Source: Batillaria attramentaria
Taxonomy: Eukaryota > Mollusca > Gastropoda > Batillariidae
Assembly: GCA_018292915.2 (NCBI GenBank)
Contig: JACVVK020000093.1
Location: forward strand, 319,501-383,500
DNA: 64,000 bases
Reading direction: 5' to 3'
A program made the position numbers and the translations under genes. The notes under the pieces are model-generated. The model ran no database searches. It had not been told where the DNA came from and saw only the letters and a program-made list of their open reading frames with translations. This document shows positions 1-19,330 of this stretch, piece by piece. The stretch's first letter is position 1, and every line of letters begins with the position of its first letter.

Positions 1-393
1 AGCATTGTTACTTTTCTTTTATTAGCTCTTTTTATGAAAGATCTGCTGCCTTTAACCTTTACGCATCGGGATGCGAACCGGCTCGCGTCACTCTCAACAG
101 CCGTAGGCACCGAGCTGCGAACCGATTCGCGTCATCCTAAACGGCCAGCAGCTGCATGCGCATCAGCAGGGAAGTAGGTCACTGGCCAAGCTCGCGATGT
201 CAAAGAGTTAATGTACCTGGTGTCGATAAATTGTATAAAACTCGACAGGTTACATCTTTTAACTGTTTTGTCTTGTTATAGTGATTGTTTGGTAAACTTG
301 AAGAGAAGAACCTTTTGACTTTCATGTGTAGGGTTTTGTTTTCTGTGTGTGGTGGTGTTCTGGCACTTACACTCTTTTCTGGTCTTTCTTTAG
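1..393 (+). other. Intron of the PP4R3 gene, left edge of window
   Basis: No reading frame in this stretch continues the phosphatase-subunit protein. It ends in a pyrimidine-rich acceptor (TCTTTCTTTAG) directly before the exon at 394. The upstream exons, which in this family encode the EVH1-like N-terminal domain, must lie outside the window. Confidence 0.7.
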
Positions 394-8156
<7,763 letters not shown>

Positions 8157-8850
8157 CACAGGGTGATGGACCAGTCTCTGCACACCTTCCCACATTTACA
8201 CACACAGTGTCACCGTTCTCGACTATCTTCTCTGAAGAGCGTTGTAGTGGCAGCAGCATCCTCCCACACATCTGCCAGCATGTCTCAAAAGCCCTGCCTT
8301 TGTGATGCCTGTATCATAGTGTTGGCTGGAGTGTGTGACCAAGTCCCCTTCGACAGTGACTGTCTGCTGTGTGGACACATCCCTCAGAGTGACCTCATGT
8401 TCCAACCATTCCACAAGGGAAGTGCATAGGCACAGTATATCAACAGAAAACTTTGTTAAATCTGCATTGTCGTGTTTGGTGTCATTCTCTTGAGAGGCCA
8501 GAGCGGAATCTGCAGATAAAAAAAGAAGAAAAAAAATTGTAGGACTTTTACTTTCGTGTGCTTTATATTTATTTTAGATCATGTGAATGATTTGAAGAAT
8601 TAGGTAGCTAAAAGGGATTAGAGAGGGTAGACGTTAGAAGCTACGTCTTGAACATCTGAGGTATCCTAGTGAATTTTAGATACTGCTAAAGCTTCTTTCC
8701 AGGCCCACCTAAAGTGTTCGATTTTGCCAGTGTCTGCTGCTCCCATTAATCATATCTGTGTTGAAACATACTTTAGTGTGTAGTTCATGGAAACGAGTAT
8801 GATCTAGGCATTCTTAAACCTACAAATGATACAATAAAAGTGGTCAAATC
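8157..8850 (+). other. 3' UTR of the PP4R3 gene with poly(A) signal
   Basis: Sequence after the TAA at 8154-8156 has no convincing reading frame. An AATAAA hexamer lies at about 8832, giving an expected transcript end near 8850. Further AATAAA hexamers at about 12230 and 14178 could serve longer 3' UTR forms, but nothing in the sequence ties them to this gene. Confidence 0.55.
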
Positions 8851-9239
8851 CTAGTTTTAAAAAACAAGGGTATTGGTGTTCTTGTCTGTATTTCACCTTT
8901 GGTTGCTGAGACCCGTAAGCAGAAGGAAAAGCTGACTTTGCACGTGGTTTTGAGGGAGGGGGGTGAGATGGAGTTGGTTACTTTATTTACACTTAGTTTC
9001 ACAAAGGTAAAGAATTTATTTGTGGTACCAGATCTTCACTTCAGTTGTACCGATACAAGCAATACGTATTGGTTCATAATTCAGTGACGTGTTTTGTAGC
9101 CTTAGTTAACTAACGCAGGGTCCCATACAACCATTTACCTCAAATGGCTGTTGAATCGGGTAGAATATCAACTTTGGAGAATGTTTTGACAAAATGGGTT
9201 GTGTGTCAGGCAGGATTGATTCATTGGAGAGGGAAGCTT

Positions 9240-9264
9240 GAGGGGGGGGGGGGGGGGGGGGGGG
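9240..9264. repeat. Poly-G tract
   Basis: An uninterrupted G run of about 24 bases. Similar runs occur at about 18721, 22737, 30327, 31733, 32960, 34442, 40467 and 42043; their exact length is uncertain in any assembly. Confidence 0.8.
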
Positions 9265-9478
9265 CAATCAGTACACAGCAGGACAGTGTTTTATGGGTTT
9301 TTTTATGTGTGTGTGGTTTTTGTTTTTCTTTCTCTGTGTACTAACTCAGCGGTAACAATTTGCTTCATGCGCGGATGGCTGCCTGCAATACCGCGGTTGC
9401 TGGTTAACTTACGCAGAGTCGGGTGCTCTCCATCGCCGGAGACGCAAACGGTCCCCCATGCTGTGGGCTATGCATGCG

Positions 9479-9740
9479 ATGGCGAGCAACGTGAGCGTTT
9501 CGACCGGCAAAGATGTTCGCGATAAAATTAAATCAATGAAAGTTCCTGAACTGAAAAAAATATCTGAAAGACAGGGGCGTGCGTTTTAGTGGCTACACAA
9601 AAGCGCAGCTTATCACTTTAGCCCTTGAAGCAGATCGGCAGTCGCTTCAACCGAGAGACTCGGTCTTGCCACGCGGAGAAGTTCTGCCTTCGAATCGCTT
9701 TTATCCACAAATTTCTGAGTCTCGGCTCTGAAACTTTTGA
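9479..9740 (+). pseudogene. Frameshifted SAP-like domain fragment
   Basis: From ATG at 9479 the frame gives KSMKVPELKKISE and then a stop. A +1 shift near 9570 continues as RGVRFSGYTKAQLITLALEA. Together these two frames read like a SAP putative DNA-binding motif (hydrophobic helix, loop with Gly, second helix). The break means it is not functional as it stands. It converges with the THAP fragment on the other strand, and both sit between a 16-bp inverted repeat. Domain assignment is tentative because the match is short. Confidence 0.4.
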
Positions 9741-9863
9741 AGGAAAGGGCTCAAACTGAACGATCTCACCATTAGGTAAGACCATCTCTGGAAATTTCTC
9801 CAGCTTATCTGATTTTCTCGAGCCATTTTGGCAGCCGATAGCAACGCAGTGGTAGTGCGGCAT
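9618..9863 (-). pseudogene. Truncated THAP zinc-finger fragment
   Basis: From ATG at 9863 (minus) the frame begins MPHYHCVAIGCQNGS and later reads LRNLWIKAIRRQNFSAW. This fits the first half of a THAP domain: the Cys-x4-Cys pair and the conserved Trp helix. The closing Cys-x2-His pair is absent before the stop, so it is either a broken copy or one exon of a spliced gene. THAP domains are DNA-binding modules shared by P-element transposases and host regulators. No neighbouring exon was found. Confidence 0.5.
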
Positions 9864-9982
9864 CGTGTGTGACTCGAGCAGCCCACATGCCGAGTCTATC
9901 AAGCCCAGTCTCGGTCCAAAACCGCGCACGTTCACGCATGTTCACGCGCTATAACGAGAATCGGCAACCGCAGTATTGAGAA

Positions 9983-10737
9983 AAGCAGAAAGCTCAAGTG
10001 TATTTTCTTGCGGCTTTTTAAGTTGATCATGGTTGTCCGTGAGATGCAAGTATAAATAACAAGTCAGTGCTGTTTGAAGTGTGCTCTCCTCTTTTGGCTG
10101 TGTTAGTGGCAGGGGTGTGAATGAAAAACATTTTAGCGTAAAGGTCAGTGACAGCTCAAGGAATATGCCCGATAGCAGAGCAGTGGTGTCCCATGTAGAC
10201 GAATCGCACACACTGTTCAACCACACAAATTTCGCACGAGTACAGATTTCAATTCCCTCCCACCCCACGCAGAACTCTGTCAGAAGTTTGGCCAGTTACT
10301 GGGATAGTTATTGGAATCTTCCAGAGGTAATTAGACTATCTTTCTGGCCAGAGGTTACAATTGTGAAGGCCCATCACTCGTAATGTGAAGAAAAGTGGTT
10401 GGGACACTTCATACACAGCATGAGTTCACAATTGTCACATCATTGTACAGATTCAGGGACAAAAATGGATGACTTGCGTTGGTTTATTTTACTGTTCCTC
10501 TTTGACTTCTCAAGTAAAACTCAGCTGTTACAGTTTTTGAAAACTGTATTTGAATCAGTTCCACTAGTCTGTATTAAAACAACCACCGGCAGTACTGTTT
10601 CCTCCATGTTTGTGGATGTGGGGCATCTCTGTACTGCGACTACTGCAATTTTGTAATATCCCCAAAAGGCTGTTCTTTGTTGCGTAAACACATACCATAG
10701 CAGCACATCACACACCGATGATAGTTGAAACAAACAG
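9983..10737. other. Intergenic stretch with no supported feature
   Basis: Open frames of about 100 codons occur on both strands (10081-10383 plus, 9942-10268 minus), but they overlap each other and show no recognisable domain. I see no gene here. Confidence 0.5.
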
Positions 10738-11800
10738 CTTAAAGGGGAAGTCCACCCAAAAGCAAAGTTGCTTTCTATCCCTTTGTATTGATGTTCTTAG
10801 CCATTCCATGCCTAAAATAGTGACCTTAATGCATCTATTTACTCACAAATGTGCCGAAAAGACCTCCTATTTTCGCTTCTAGGCGGCCGCCATTTTGCCA
10901 CTCTCTCTAGTGGCGGAAACAAAATTAGGTCGGTCGCGTGACGTCACTTGCGCTGCTGCCAGAGCACGGTAACAGACGATACCTGCAGTACACAGTTTAC
11001 GAAAGCAGGTGTGTCTGTGAAATCAGTTCCAAGATGGTTCAGTGCAAAGCGTTTGGCTGCTTTAACCAACAGGGCAAATGCCATAATGCGGACGGGAGCC
11101 ATAAGACGGCCTTTTCATGTTCCCGGACCCGAGAAAGTCGAGAGAAAGGCAAAAACTGTGTGCCAAGTGGCTAAAGAATCTAAGGAATGCGAACCTCCCT
11201 CTCCTCGTGCAAGACTACACGTGGTGTGCCAGTCATCGTGTCTGCGAGGACTATTTTACAAGAGACTTATTTTCAGGACGACACGTATTTGCAAATGACG
11301 TTGCTGCCTTTTCAAACACGCATCTCTCGCACCTGCATTCAGTCGCATGACTCGCATCGCTTTCTCGCGTCTGCCTCCCCGCCGTCCTCGCCATCTGCTC
11401 CCCGATTCCTCAGTTCTTCTTCCGAATATTCGGGTTCAAAATTGTAGGGGAGTAATCCAAAATCCATTCTTCCAGAATGTTGGTGTTTTATACAGGAGAA
11501 GGAAACGAAAAAGGAGAAGAAAACAAGAGGAATCAGAGCGTGTGAAGTGTGTTCTGTGTTCCTCACGGCAAGCGTTGTGTCTGCGAGCGAGCCAGTGCCA
11601 GCGCTAACGTGGCCCGGCACCTACAGCGCAGATGACGTCACGCGCCTAGTGAATATGTCAGCCTCCTTGCTCCTATGTTTAGAACAGGCTAGCGGCTAAA
11701 TAAAGCTTTGTTTTTCAAAGTTTTGGGGCTGTGCATTATAAGAACACCCAAAGCTATCATATAAAACCAGGTTAGGTCTTGGGTGGACTTCCCCTTTAAG
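10738..11800 (+). mobile_element. TIR element carrying a decayed THAP-domain gene
   Basis: The ends CTTAAAGGGGAAGTCCACCC and its exact inverse form a perfect 22-bp terminal inverted repeat (10738-10759 and 11779-11800). A second, subterminal inverted pair around GTGACGTCA lies near 10940 and 11632. The 1063-bp element encodes one THAP-like zinc finger and nothing resembling a transposase catalytic domain. No clear target duplication is seen. THAP domains are typical of P-element transposases, so this may be a deletion derivative of a P-like element; that origin is inferred. Confidence 0.75.
11034..11446 (+). pseudogene. THAP zinc-finger protein remnant inside the TIR element
   Basis: ATG at 11034 gives MVQCKAFGCFNQQGK, the opening Cys-x4-Cys of a THAP domain. 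Near 11105-11115 the frame must shift to continue as FPDPRKSRERQKLCAKWLKN and then RVCEDYFTRDLF. The last zinc ligand of the C2CH finger should be His in C-x2-H; here Tyr stands in its place. A further shift is needed to reach a Ser/Pro-rich tail ending SEYSGSKL. With at least two shifts and a lost zinc ligand, it is read as a pseudogene. Confidence 0.6.
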
Positions 11801-14490
11801 AGGAGACTAAGAATCGGCATGGAAACAATGTTGAATTGACACCAAAGGATTTCACACACAAAAACACCGTCAGTTCCACTCACCTGCACACACACACTTC
11901 CGAAAAAATACCATTCACTCCGCTTTGCTGCCATGTGGGAAAGGAAATGTTATTCATGGCATTTATTTCAGCACTTGGTATTTTAGCCCAGTCAGTACTG
12001 TGTGCTAGTGAAATTGATGAAAACTTGGCCCAAGCTAGTTTTTTTTGTTTTTTTTTTTGAGAGAGAGATGTGGGTCATTCACAAGTCTGTTCATTCATCC
12101 ATCATATTTTCATGAAAAAAAACACCTGTTGCAGTCTGAGTGTTGGGGCATAACTGCATGACCTCCACTTGTACATTAACACTGTCATTTGACAAAATGT
12201 CTAACGTGTACATGACCACAGTGCGAAACAATAAAGAAACAACTTTGTGTTCTCTGTTTCACCAAGTACTTGAAATAAAACAACAACAGGCTGCGAACAA
12301 GGTAAATAATGGAATGCTTTTTGGTTTTGCTTTGTGCTTTTAATTCCAAGACCATGCAGAAAAGTTGAATTGTCCTCCAGTGAACTGCTGTTGAAGTGAA
12401 CGTCTCTCAATGCTAATTGTGCTTGGGTACTTGTCACGACAGTTTTGGGTTATAGCAGGTAAGATGTGCAGTGCAGAAGCAGTGACAGGTGTAGCAGCTG
12501 GAGCACGAGTAGGCTAGATGAGCAGCGTCAGAACCATCAACCACACGTCACTGTTTCGATTTGTACTCTTGAGTGTTATTTGCAGTATTTTCTTTGAAAG
12601 ACTGTATGCTTGACAATTTGATGCAAAGAAGTCCACGTGCATGTGCCATAATAATATCCTGTGTGAATGGCAGGGGAATATGTATGTCACATTGATAAAA
12701 TGGGCTATACATGTCAGTATTGGTTTGCATGCAGGCTGACATCTGATTTCTTTGGCCTTACGCTTTTCCTTTTCTGGTACATGTAATTACACTGCTTACA
12801 ATAACTTTTTGTCAAAAATGTCGTTCTGTTTTCATTAACTTTACAGCCAACTTACCCTAAGGAAATGATCAGTGGTGGTTTTTGTAATTCTTTCAACCAC
12901 AATTTTACCCTCCCCTAGCAAACAGAAATTTGTTGCAATGGGAAATGCAAAGACTTGACCAGATGCGGTTATGTCACTGGTCAAATTGTAGTCAACTTTC
13001 TGGTTACCCCCACCCCCTCCAATCTCCGACAAATCAGAGACTTGCATGCTATGTGTAGGGATGATGTGGATCTGATGGGAACTCTAAAGCTTCATGTATT
13101 GTCATAACTGTGTGTATTGTTTCATGTCTGTGTTGACAAGCCATCGTGGCATTGTGTTCCATCATCTAGACTGCTTGTAATGCTGAATCTTAGGTGAGAG
13201 ATTTCAGTATTGTGCCTTTTGCTACAGTCTTTAAACAAGCTGTAATGATTTTCTGTTCCTGTTTTCCTACTTTTTGCCAAGGATAATCGCTGATGTGTTG
13301 GTGCAGTAACTGCACTTGTTTTTTCTGGAACAGCGCAGCCTAGTAAGTAGTTGAAAAAAACAAAAAAGATCAAATTGCTTATCACAAAATTATGAGGGGG
13401 TGGGATTTGTTTTTTGTTTTTTTAATTAGAGTAACACATGGAAAAAAATTAATGTCCCGTGATAGTAAAACTTGTCCTTTGGCAGCTGATTGACGAAAGC
13501 ATGGAAAGGGTGAGGTTTCCGCAGCTGCGCTTGCTGTGAAGTCAGTTGCCGCAGGCATGAAGCGTTGTGTCCCGATCCCATGTATGTTATGTTCACCCAT
13601 GTGCATTTCACTTCCAGGTACCACAATCTGTAAGCATTCATCCCAGAGGTGTACATGTACTGTGTTTGATTCATTGATTGATTTGTGGTCCCAAACACAC
13701 CCCATTATGTTTCCCCATGTCATCTGTTACTTTACAGAAACAATTCATGAGAAACCCAAATTGTCCATCTCTGTGGGCTTTTGATGGCTGTGGGAGTTGC
13801 TATCTTGACCCAACATTTAAAACTACGGTCACATTCGTCAGCATACACTGGCAGCTCTGTTGGAGGAAAGGTCATAGATCATAACATTTTCAACCTGAGC
13901 TGACACCCCAGCCGCTGTGACTACTGAGGAGGAAAGTGTACATAGTTCTGTATATTTTTGTGGAGCGTTGTGTGAATCTGGGGGAACACCATGAGCTGTG
14001 TGGTTTCCTGCATTTAAAGTCATTGACATGGTTTTGATTTTAATGTGAGAGCGTGGAGGTAACTTGAGTGTATAACTGACACAGCCAGGTGATCATCAGT
14101 CTTGTATTTTAGGACATAGTACGCCTGATGCACCTGTAGAAGGATGAAATTTTTATCATGTACAATTACAATTTCATGTTCAAAACAATAAATGCCATGC
14201 AAACAGCGTGGTTTTAGTTATGTTTTTGTAGTTCTTTTCGTGTTTGTATATATATGGTGTCTAAGCAGGCATCCGTATCTCACACTGTGCCTTCTCAATA
14301 CATCCACCCCACTCAACTCTTGCTAACACAAGTGATAAACGGGCAATAACCGGATTCAATGACGGTGTCAGACTGTCTCACGTCACAGATGAAAACTGTC
14401 CCCTGCACGCCGAGTCACGAATGAATGCTGCACACGCATGAGTGACTGAACATGAACCACCACCTCGGTCATAGCCGCTCAAACGTCACC
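11801..14490. other. Intergenic region between PP4R3 and the first mARC gene
   Basis: AT-rich sequence with scattered short frames on both strands and no recognisable protein motif. AATAAA hexamers at about 12230 and 14178 are possible distal poly(A) signals. No element with clear ends was found. Confidence 0.5.
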
Positions 14491-14499
14491 GCCACTGAA

Positions 14500-14580
14500 G
14501 ATCTGAAACCCGTTTCTCTATTGAGCAATCACCATCGTGCATTTGGTCACATGGCTGAAAATCTGAAACCGGTTTCCGTT
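14500..14580 (+). promoter_or_regulatory. Two palindromic GAAACC(C/G)GTTTC sites 60 bp apart upstream of the mARC start
   Basis: GAAACCCGTTTC at 14505-14516 and GAAACCGGTTTC at 14565-14576 both follow the context GAA(G/A)ATCT. The second is a perfect palindrome and contains AACCGGTT, the known Grainyhead-family core. They lie 48-120 bp before the ATG at 14624, where a promoter or 5' UTR is expected. The binding factor is inferred only. Confidence 0.35.
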
Positions 14581-14623
14581 CACATAAGGCAGACGACGGC
14601 AGAAGTGACAAGTGCTTGGAGTC

Positions 14624-17600
14624 ATGGCGCTCGACAGTTCTTCCCCAGGTGCGATCTTCGCGACCTTGGCGGCTGGATCAGTGCTGAAACTGGCAGCAGG
14701 TTACGTCCTCAGGCGATGCCAGGAGCCAGCGAGTGATTACAGACTTGTAGGTCGGGTTTCTGCGCTGTACTGTTATCCTATCAAGTCGTTCCGCGGCATG
14801 CAGGTTCAGGAAGGGGAGTGCACCGCGCTTGGCCTCAGGTGTTTTGGTGTGACAGACAGGTACAGACAAGTATTTATGCAAGTGTCCTTGAAATCATCGT
14901 GACATACATCAGTGGATAAGGCTCGTGCTAGATTTAGGCAGAATACATGGTAGGCAGAGACACAGAAACAACTGAGCCCTCGCCCCCCCTCCCCCCCCCC
15001 CTAAACTTCTTCAGAGCAACAAACCCCCCCCCCCCCCACACACACACACACACTATGTGTGTAGACGTCCATATATACTTTTCCTGTTGCTCCTAGTGCT
15101 AAACAAGGGCAGCTTCTTCTTTGGTTAATCATCCATTTTTGTCCTTGCGAAGCTTGTATTTATAGATACATTTTTGTACATGTAACTGTATTCAGGCTGG
15201 GGAATTTTCAGTCATTTGGCAGTTTTCAGTCAAATTTTCTATCCTTTAAGCAAAAAAAATCTGAGTTTCAGCCAGAGAACATTAATGCATCATGATACAT
15301 GTAATGCCATGTGGGACAGTCTAACATTTTTGATGACTTGCATGTCAGTACCAAGGCAGTATATTACTTTCGGGTGCCAGGAGAAGCTACTAGATCTCTT
15401 TAAATATGCTAAACTATGTTTCCTGCAGTGGAGTGTTGCCCACGTGGTCCCCCAGCAGGGCACTGCCTCTACACCCTGGCTTAGGTTTCAGTCTTTTTTT
15501 TTTCCTCAACAATTCCCCAGCCTGAATGTTATTAATGGTAATGGTCAGATCCAAGTTTCAGAGTGTGTGTGTGTGGTGATGGCTGTGGGAGAAGGACACA
15601 TACGTTACATCAGGAGACTATGCAACAGGCAGAATTTATAAGTGCAGTTCCCCACTTTTCATTGATGGTTGTATTAATGCCATTGCAGTTCTACATTTGA
15701 CCATTCAACTTGAACTGGCCATTTTATTGAAAATATGAAATAGTGGATGTGTAATTGTACTAATACACTTGACAGGCACTGGACAGTAGCAACTGCCAAT
15801 GGAGTATATCTGACTCAGCGACAGGAGCCAACCATGGCCCTGATTACCGTGGAGGTGAAAGGTGACATCATTGTATTGAATGCTCCTGGTATGGAACCCA
15901 TCACACTGCCTGTCAACCCAACCATCACTCAAGACAGACTCAGTAAAGTCACGTATGTACAGCATGAAAGTTTTCCTAGAGTGCGGAGCAGAAATCTAGA
16001 AAACTGAAAATACACTTTCAACCTTCGCTTGCCCCAAAAGTGAGGGCCCCTAGACAGGTTAGATATTGAGAACATTAAATACATGTAGATTTTAATTACA
16101 AACTTAGCATAAGGGAAATTTTCAGTTTTAGTGTCTGAATTTAAAGTAAGTTTAAATTTGTCCTCTTTATAGTTATAAAAATGGGCTTTGTTTCATTACC
16201 TATAAAGAGTGTTTTATGCTCACGTGCAAGCACTTGTACACATATATGACAAAACGTGCACTCACACGCACGCAAGGTGCACACACATGCAAACATTATT
16301 CATGCACACACTCACTAAGAGCACATACACTATGCACACACACACTGTCTCTCTCACACAAATCCTGTACACAATCGTACACATATAAAAGTACACTCCA
16401 GTGTACACGTATTATCAAAGCTGACCTTGCAAAGTACAGGTACTCTTTCTCACACTTTCTGTCACTGACAGCGTGAAGACTGACACAGTGACGTCCCTTG
16501 ACTGTGGAGATGAGGTGGCTGCCTGGCTGTGCCGTTACTTCAAGCGTGACGGCCTACGCCTTCATTTCTCTGCTCCATCCTTGGAAAAACGAGACTGTTC
16601 CAAGAACCAAAAGAACTGGAATCACCCTGCAAAGTCTGGTGTTGATTTTGTAAGACAGACTTCTATTCTCTGTTGTAGGATTTGTTTCACCTGCCGCCAC
16701 CATGAAGTTTGAATTCATGAGAGAATTTACTCTATGGGCATGATGTTTTTATAAGACCAAAGTATTTTTCTTATAGATTTTGATATTTATATAACATGTC
16801 TTTCCACATTCTGAGCTTTTATCAATTTCAGTATGATGTAGATGATATGTTCATTGTCAGATCACCACTGTTTTGTACTTGGGGTAGTTTTTTTGTGTGG
16901 GAATGCAAACTTTTTGTTTAGTGTTAAATAGTGCAGATTTTTTTATTTTTTTTTTTTTAGAACTTAACTGACATTTTCTCTGACCCATTTCTTTTTCAGA
17001 CGGCGCTCTCTGACTACTGTGGTTATATGGTGTTGAGTAATCCCTCGCTTGATGCCTTGAACCAGCGACTGAGTGACCCTGTCCCCATCAGCAACTTCCG
17101 TGCCAACATCATTGTAGATGGCTGTGCTCCATTTGAGGAGGTACGATAGGTGATTTTCTTTGCTGAAACAAATGTAGAAGTACAGTTGCATGGTTTAGTT
17201 TATAAGGTTATTTCTTATTTATAGGTGCTTTATGGCGCAGCTGCTTGTGTGTTGATGTGGTTCAATGTGAAGTTCATTTCTTTACTCCCAGTTTTGCTGG
17301 TAATTCATAGAAGTAGGCTGATGGATTTTAGTTTTCTTTTGTTTTGTTTTTGTTTTTTTGTTTGAAGTTGACAAGAGCTTGTCCTTGGTAAATTTTAGAA
17401 ATTTGCTCCTTTCTCGTTTTCATATGTAGTAGTGTATGGGACATACAGTAGGTATTTTTATTTATGCTGTCATAACAAGTTCATGAAGATAGACATGTCC
17501 CATGATTCAGTGTTAAAATCAGATTCAGCAGCTCTTTGAAAAGAGCGACCGTGGAGTAACTGCATTTAACTTTCTGTGAAATGGAAAGTTCATTATTTCA

Positions 17601-17940
17601 CTCGACATACACTGGTTTTTGCATATCAGTCCAGAGTTGTATTGAGCAACTATTTGGGGTGTGGAACTGACAGCAGATTTGTATGTTTACAGGACAACTG
17701 GGTGTCACTGCGCATCGGGAAGGCTGAGCTGCGAGCGCTAGATTCCTGCACACGCTGTGTGCTTGTAACCGTTGATCAGGAAAAGGGTGTGAAGGACAAA
17801 AATGAGGAGCCTTTGTCAACACTGAAAAAGTAACTTTAATTGTGCATTGTGAATTGCTATGTTTTCTTTTGTACATTTTTTAATTTGACTCTCTCAGTTT
17901 CCTCATGTCTGTCTACCTCAGTCTGTCTCTGTCTCTCTCG

Positions 17941-18028
<88 letters not shown>

Positions 18029-18367
18029 AGATATGCATAGCATGCCATGGCAAACTTGAGTGTGATAAGGTTTGGTGATCTGCTAGCTATGTACACTCAA
18101 AAGACACATACCGGTAACCGCACTCCCGCACTCAAAAGTAATGTAGGGATATGCCATCTGGCTGTATTAAGAAAAACAAAAACCGTGAATAAAACAGAAT
18201 GCAGCTCTGCACTTGCTAATGTATCCTTTTCCAGGTTCCGCCTGAAAGAGCCCTACGGACCCAAGCCTGCTTTTGGTGTCAACTTCACTTTGGACAACCC
18301 TGGCTTGATCCGTGTTGGTGATCCCATCTACGCAAAATATGGACGCCACAATGTATCCGCAAAGTAG
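14624..18367 (+). CDS. MTARC1: Mitochondrial amidoxime-reducing component-like MOSC protein, membrane-anchored paralogue (333 aa)
   Basis: Exons are 14624-14859, 15776-15952, 16472-16649, 17000-17140, 17693-17829 and 18235-18367; splice sites are GT-AG, phases match, and the total is 1002 nt. Residues 9-30 are hydrophobic and followed by RRC, resembling the N-terminal outer-mitochondrial-membrane anchor of mARC proteins. Then come a MOSC_N beta-barrel (LYCYPIKSFRGMQV, HWTVATANGVYLTQRQEP, LDCGDEVAAWLCRYF) and the MOSC domain ending GLIRVGDPIYAKYG. Cys266 in SCTRCVLVTVD aligns with the known molybdenum-ligand cysteine of human mARC1. The family reduces N-hydroxylated compounds using electrons from cytochrome b5 and its reductase. 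The start is supported by the anchor. The paralogue at 28567 lies 10 kb downstream. Orthology to one vertebrate mARC is not implied. Confidence 0.92.
15025..15052. repeat. Poly-C and CA tract in mARC intron 1
   Basis: A C-run is followed directly by CA dinucleotides; another C-run precedes it at about 14985-15000. Confidence 0.9.
15193..15524. mobile_element. TIR element (MITE) family 1, copy 2, in mARC intron 1
   Basis: Both ends are preserved: CAGGCTGGGGAATT at the left and AATTCCCCAGCCTG at the right, a perfect 14-bp inverted pair. It is about 330 bp long with no coding capacity. The intact ends of this copy define the family; copy 1 at 843-1217 has lost its right end. The target duplication is not clear. 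Confidence 0.85.
17944..18027. repeat. (CA)n microsatellite, about 40 units
   Basis: A near-perfect CA tract in the last intron of the anchored mARC gene. It opens in all frames and yields only dipeptide-repeat translations. Confidence 0.97.
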
Positions 18368-18860
18368 GACGTTGCTTAGGCTTTGGTGCTAGAGTCATGC
18401 TAAAGGTTCACAATTTACATATGCACTGATTTTCAGCATTAGTTGCTTCTCAGGCATGATTTTCTTTGTGTTTGCACTGAGTAAGAACACTGTGATCATA
18501 TTGAGCATTACGCTTTAAGCATTCTTGTTAAGACCATAGCTTATTGGGTGTTTCTATTAATGTTCAGAGACATTACCCATTGCAGTGAAAATATCTGCTT
18601 CTGCCTGCGTCCTCAGTCTTTCCACAGCGCATTTCATTGACTTATTGACATCTGATTGCCAAGCTGTTTGAAATAAAATTCTGGCCAGGTCTGTGTCTAA
18701 TGGTTTTTTGTTTTGTTTTTTGGTGGGGGGGGGGGGGGGGGGGTCTTCTTTTTTTTCTTCTTTTTTTTTTCAATCTTTCTATTGCGCATTTCATTGACTT
18801 ATTGACATCTGATTGCCTAGCTGTTTGAAATAAGATTCAGGCCAGGTCTGTGGCTAGTGT
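18368..18860 (+). other. 3' UTR of the anchored mARC gene with a duplicated poly(A) region
   Basis: AATAAA lies at 18672-18677 in the context GCTGTTTGAAATAAAATTC. A second copy of the same ~90-bp stretch at about 18762-18860 carries AATAAG instead. The copies share GCGCATTTCATTGACTTATT and are separated by a poly-G and T-rich spacer. Confidence 0.65.
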
Positions 18861-19161
18861 CTCTTTTTTCTTTTCTTTTTCTTCTTCTTTTCTTTTAGGC
18901 TGAAAGTGATTATTCTTGATAGTCACACACCATCAGTAGTTACAATATGTGTATTGCAGTAAGTGGCATACTCAGCATAACCAGTTTGTGAAATACAAAT
19001 TTTTATGCAGAGAATATTTGGTGAACATAGTACAAAATACACAGTACTCAGCATATACAAGTTTTTGTGCAAATAATATTTGATGAACACAGTGAAATCT
19101 TTTTTGCCCATAGTTTTTATAGTGGATCTTTCTAGACCATCTCTCTCTCTCTCTCTCTCTC
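18861..19161. other. Intergenic stretch with no supported feature
   Basis: T-rich sequence with a short internal direct repeat (GAATATTTGGTGAACA near 19010 and AATATTTGATGAACAC near 19074) and a TC tract before the SINE. No gene is seen. Confidence 0.5.
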
Positions 19162-19330
19162 GGGGAGCCGGGGTGGCCGAATGGTAGAGCGTTGGACTTC
19201 TAATGCTCGGGTCGTGAGTTCGTATCCCGGCTGGGGCCAAATATTTGTGCTGGCTTTCTCGTCATTGCCCCGTCTTTGATATCACCCGTATGTGGTGGAA
19301 AAGGACGTTAAACCCCCAAAACACCCACCC

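Larger units (their letters stand above)
9386..9982. repeat. Inverted repeat bounding the SAP and THAP fragments
   Basis: CAATACCGCGGTTGC near 9388 is matched in inverse by GCAACCGCAGTATTG near 9966, 14 of 15 bases. The arms enclose two convergent broken reading frames. This may be a decayed transposon end, but no target duplication was found. Confidence 0.4.

Noticed and set aside
10081..10383. 100-codon frame as a gene
   Set aside because: No recognisable motif, a competing antisense frame of similar length, and no splice or poly(A) context.
19162..19240. Functional tRNA gene
   Set aside because: The tRNA-like head continues into the SINE S1 body, recurs at many places with target duplications, and has mismatches in its arms.
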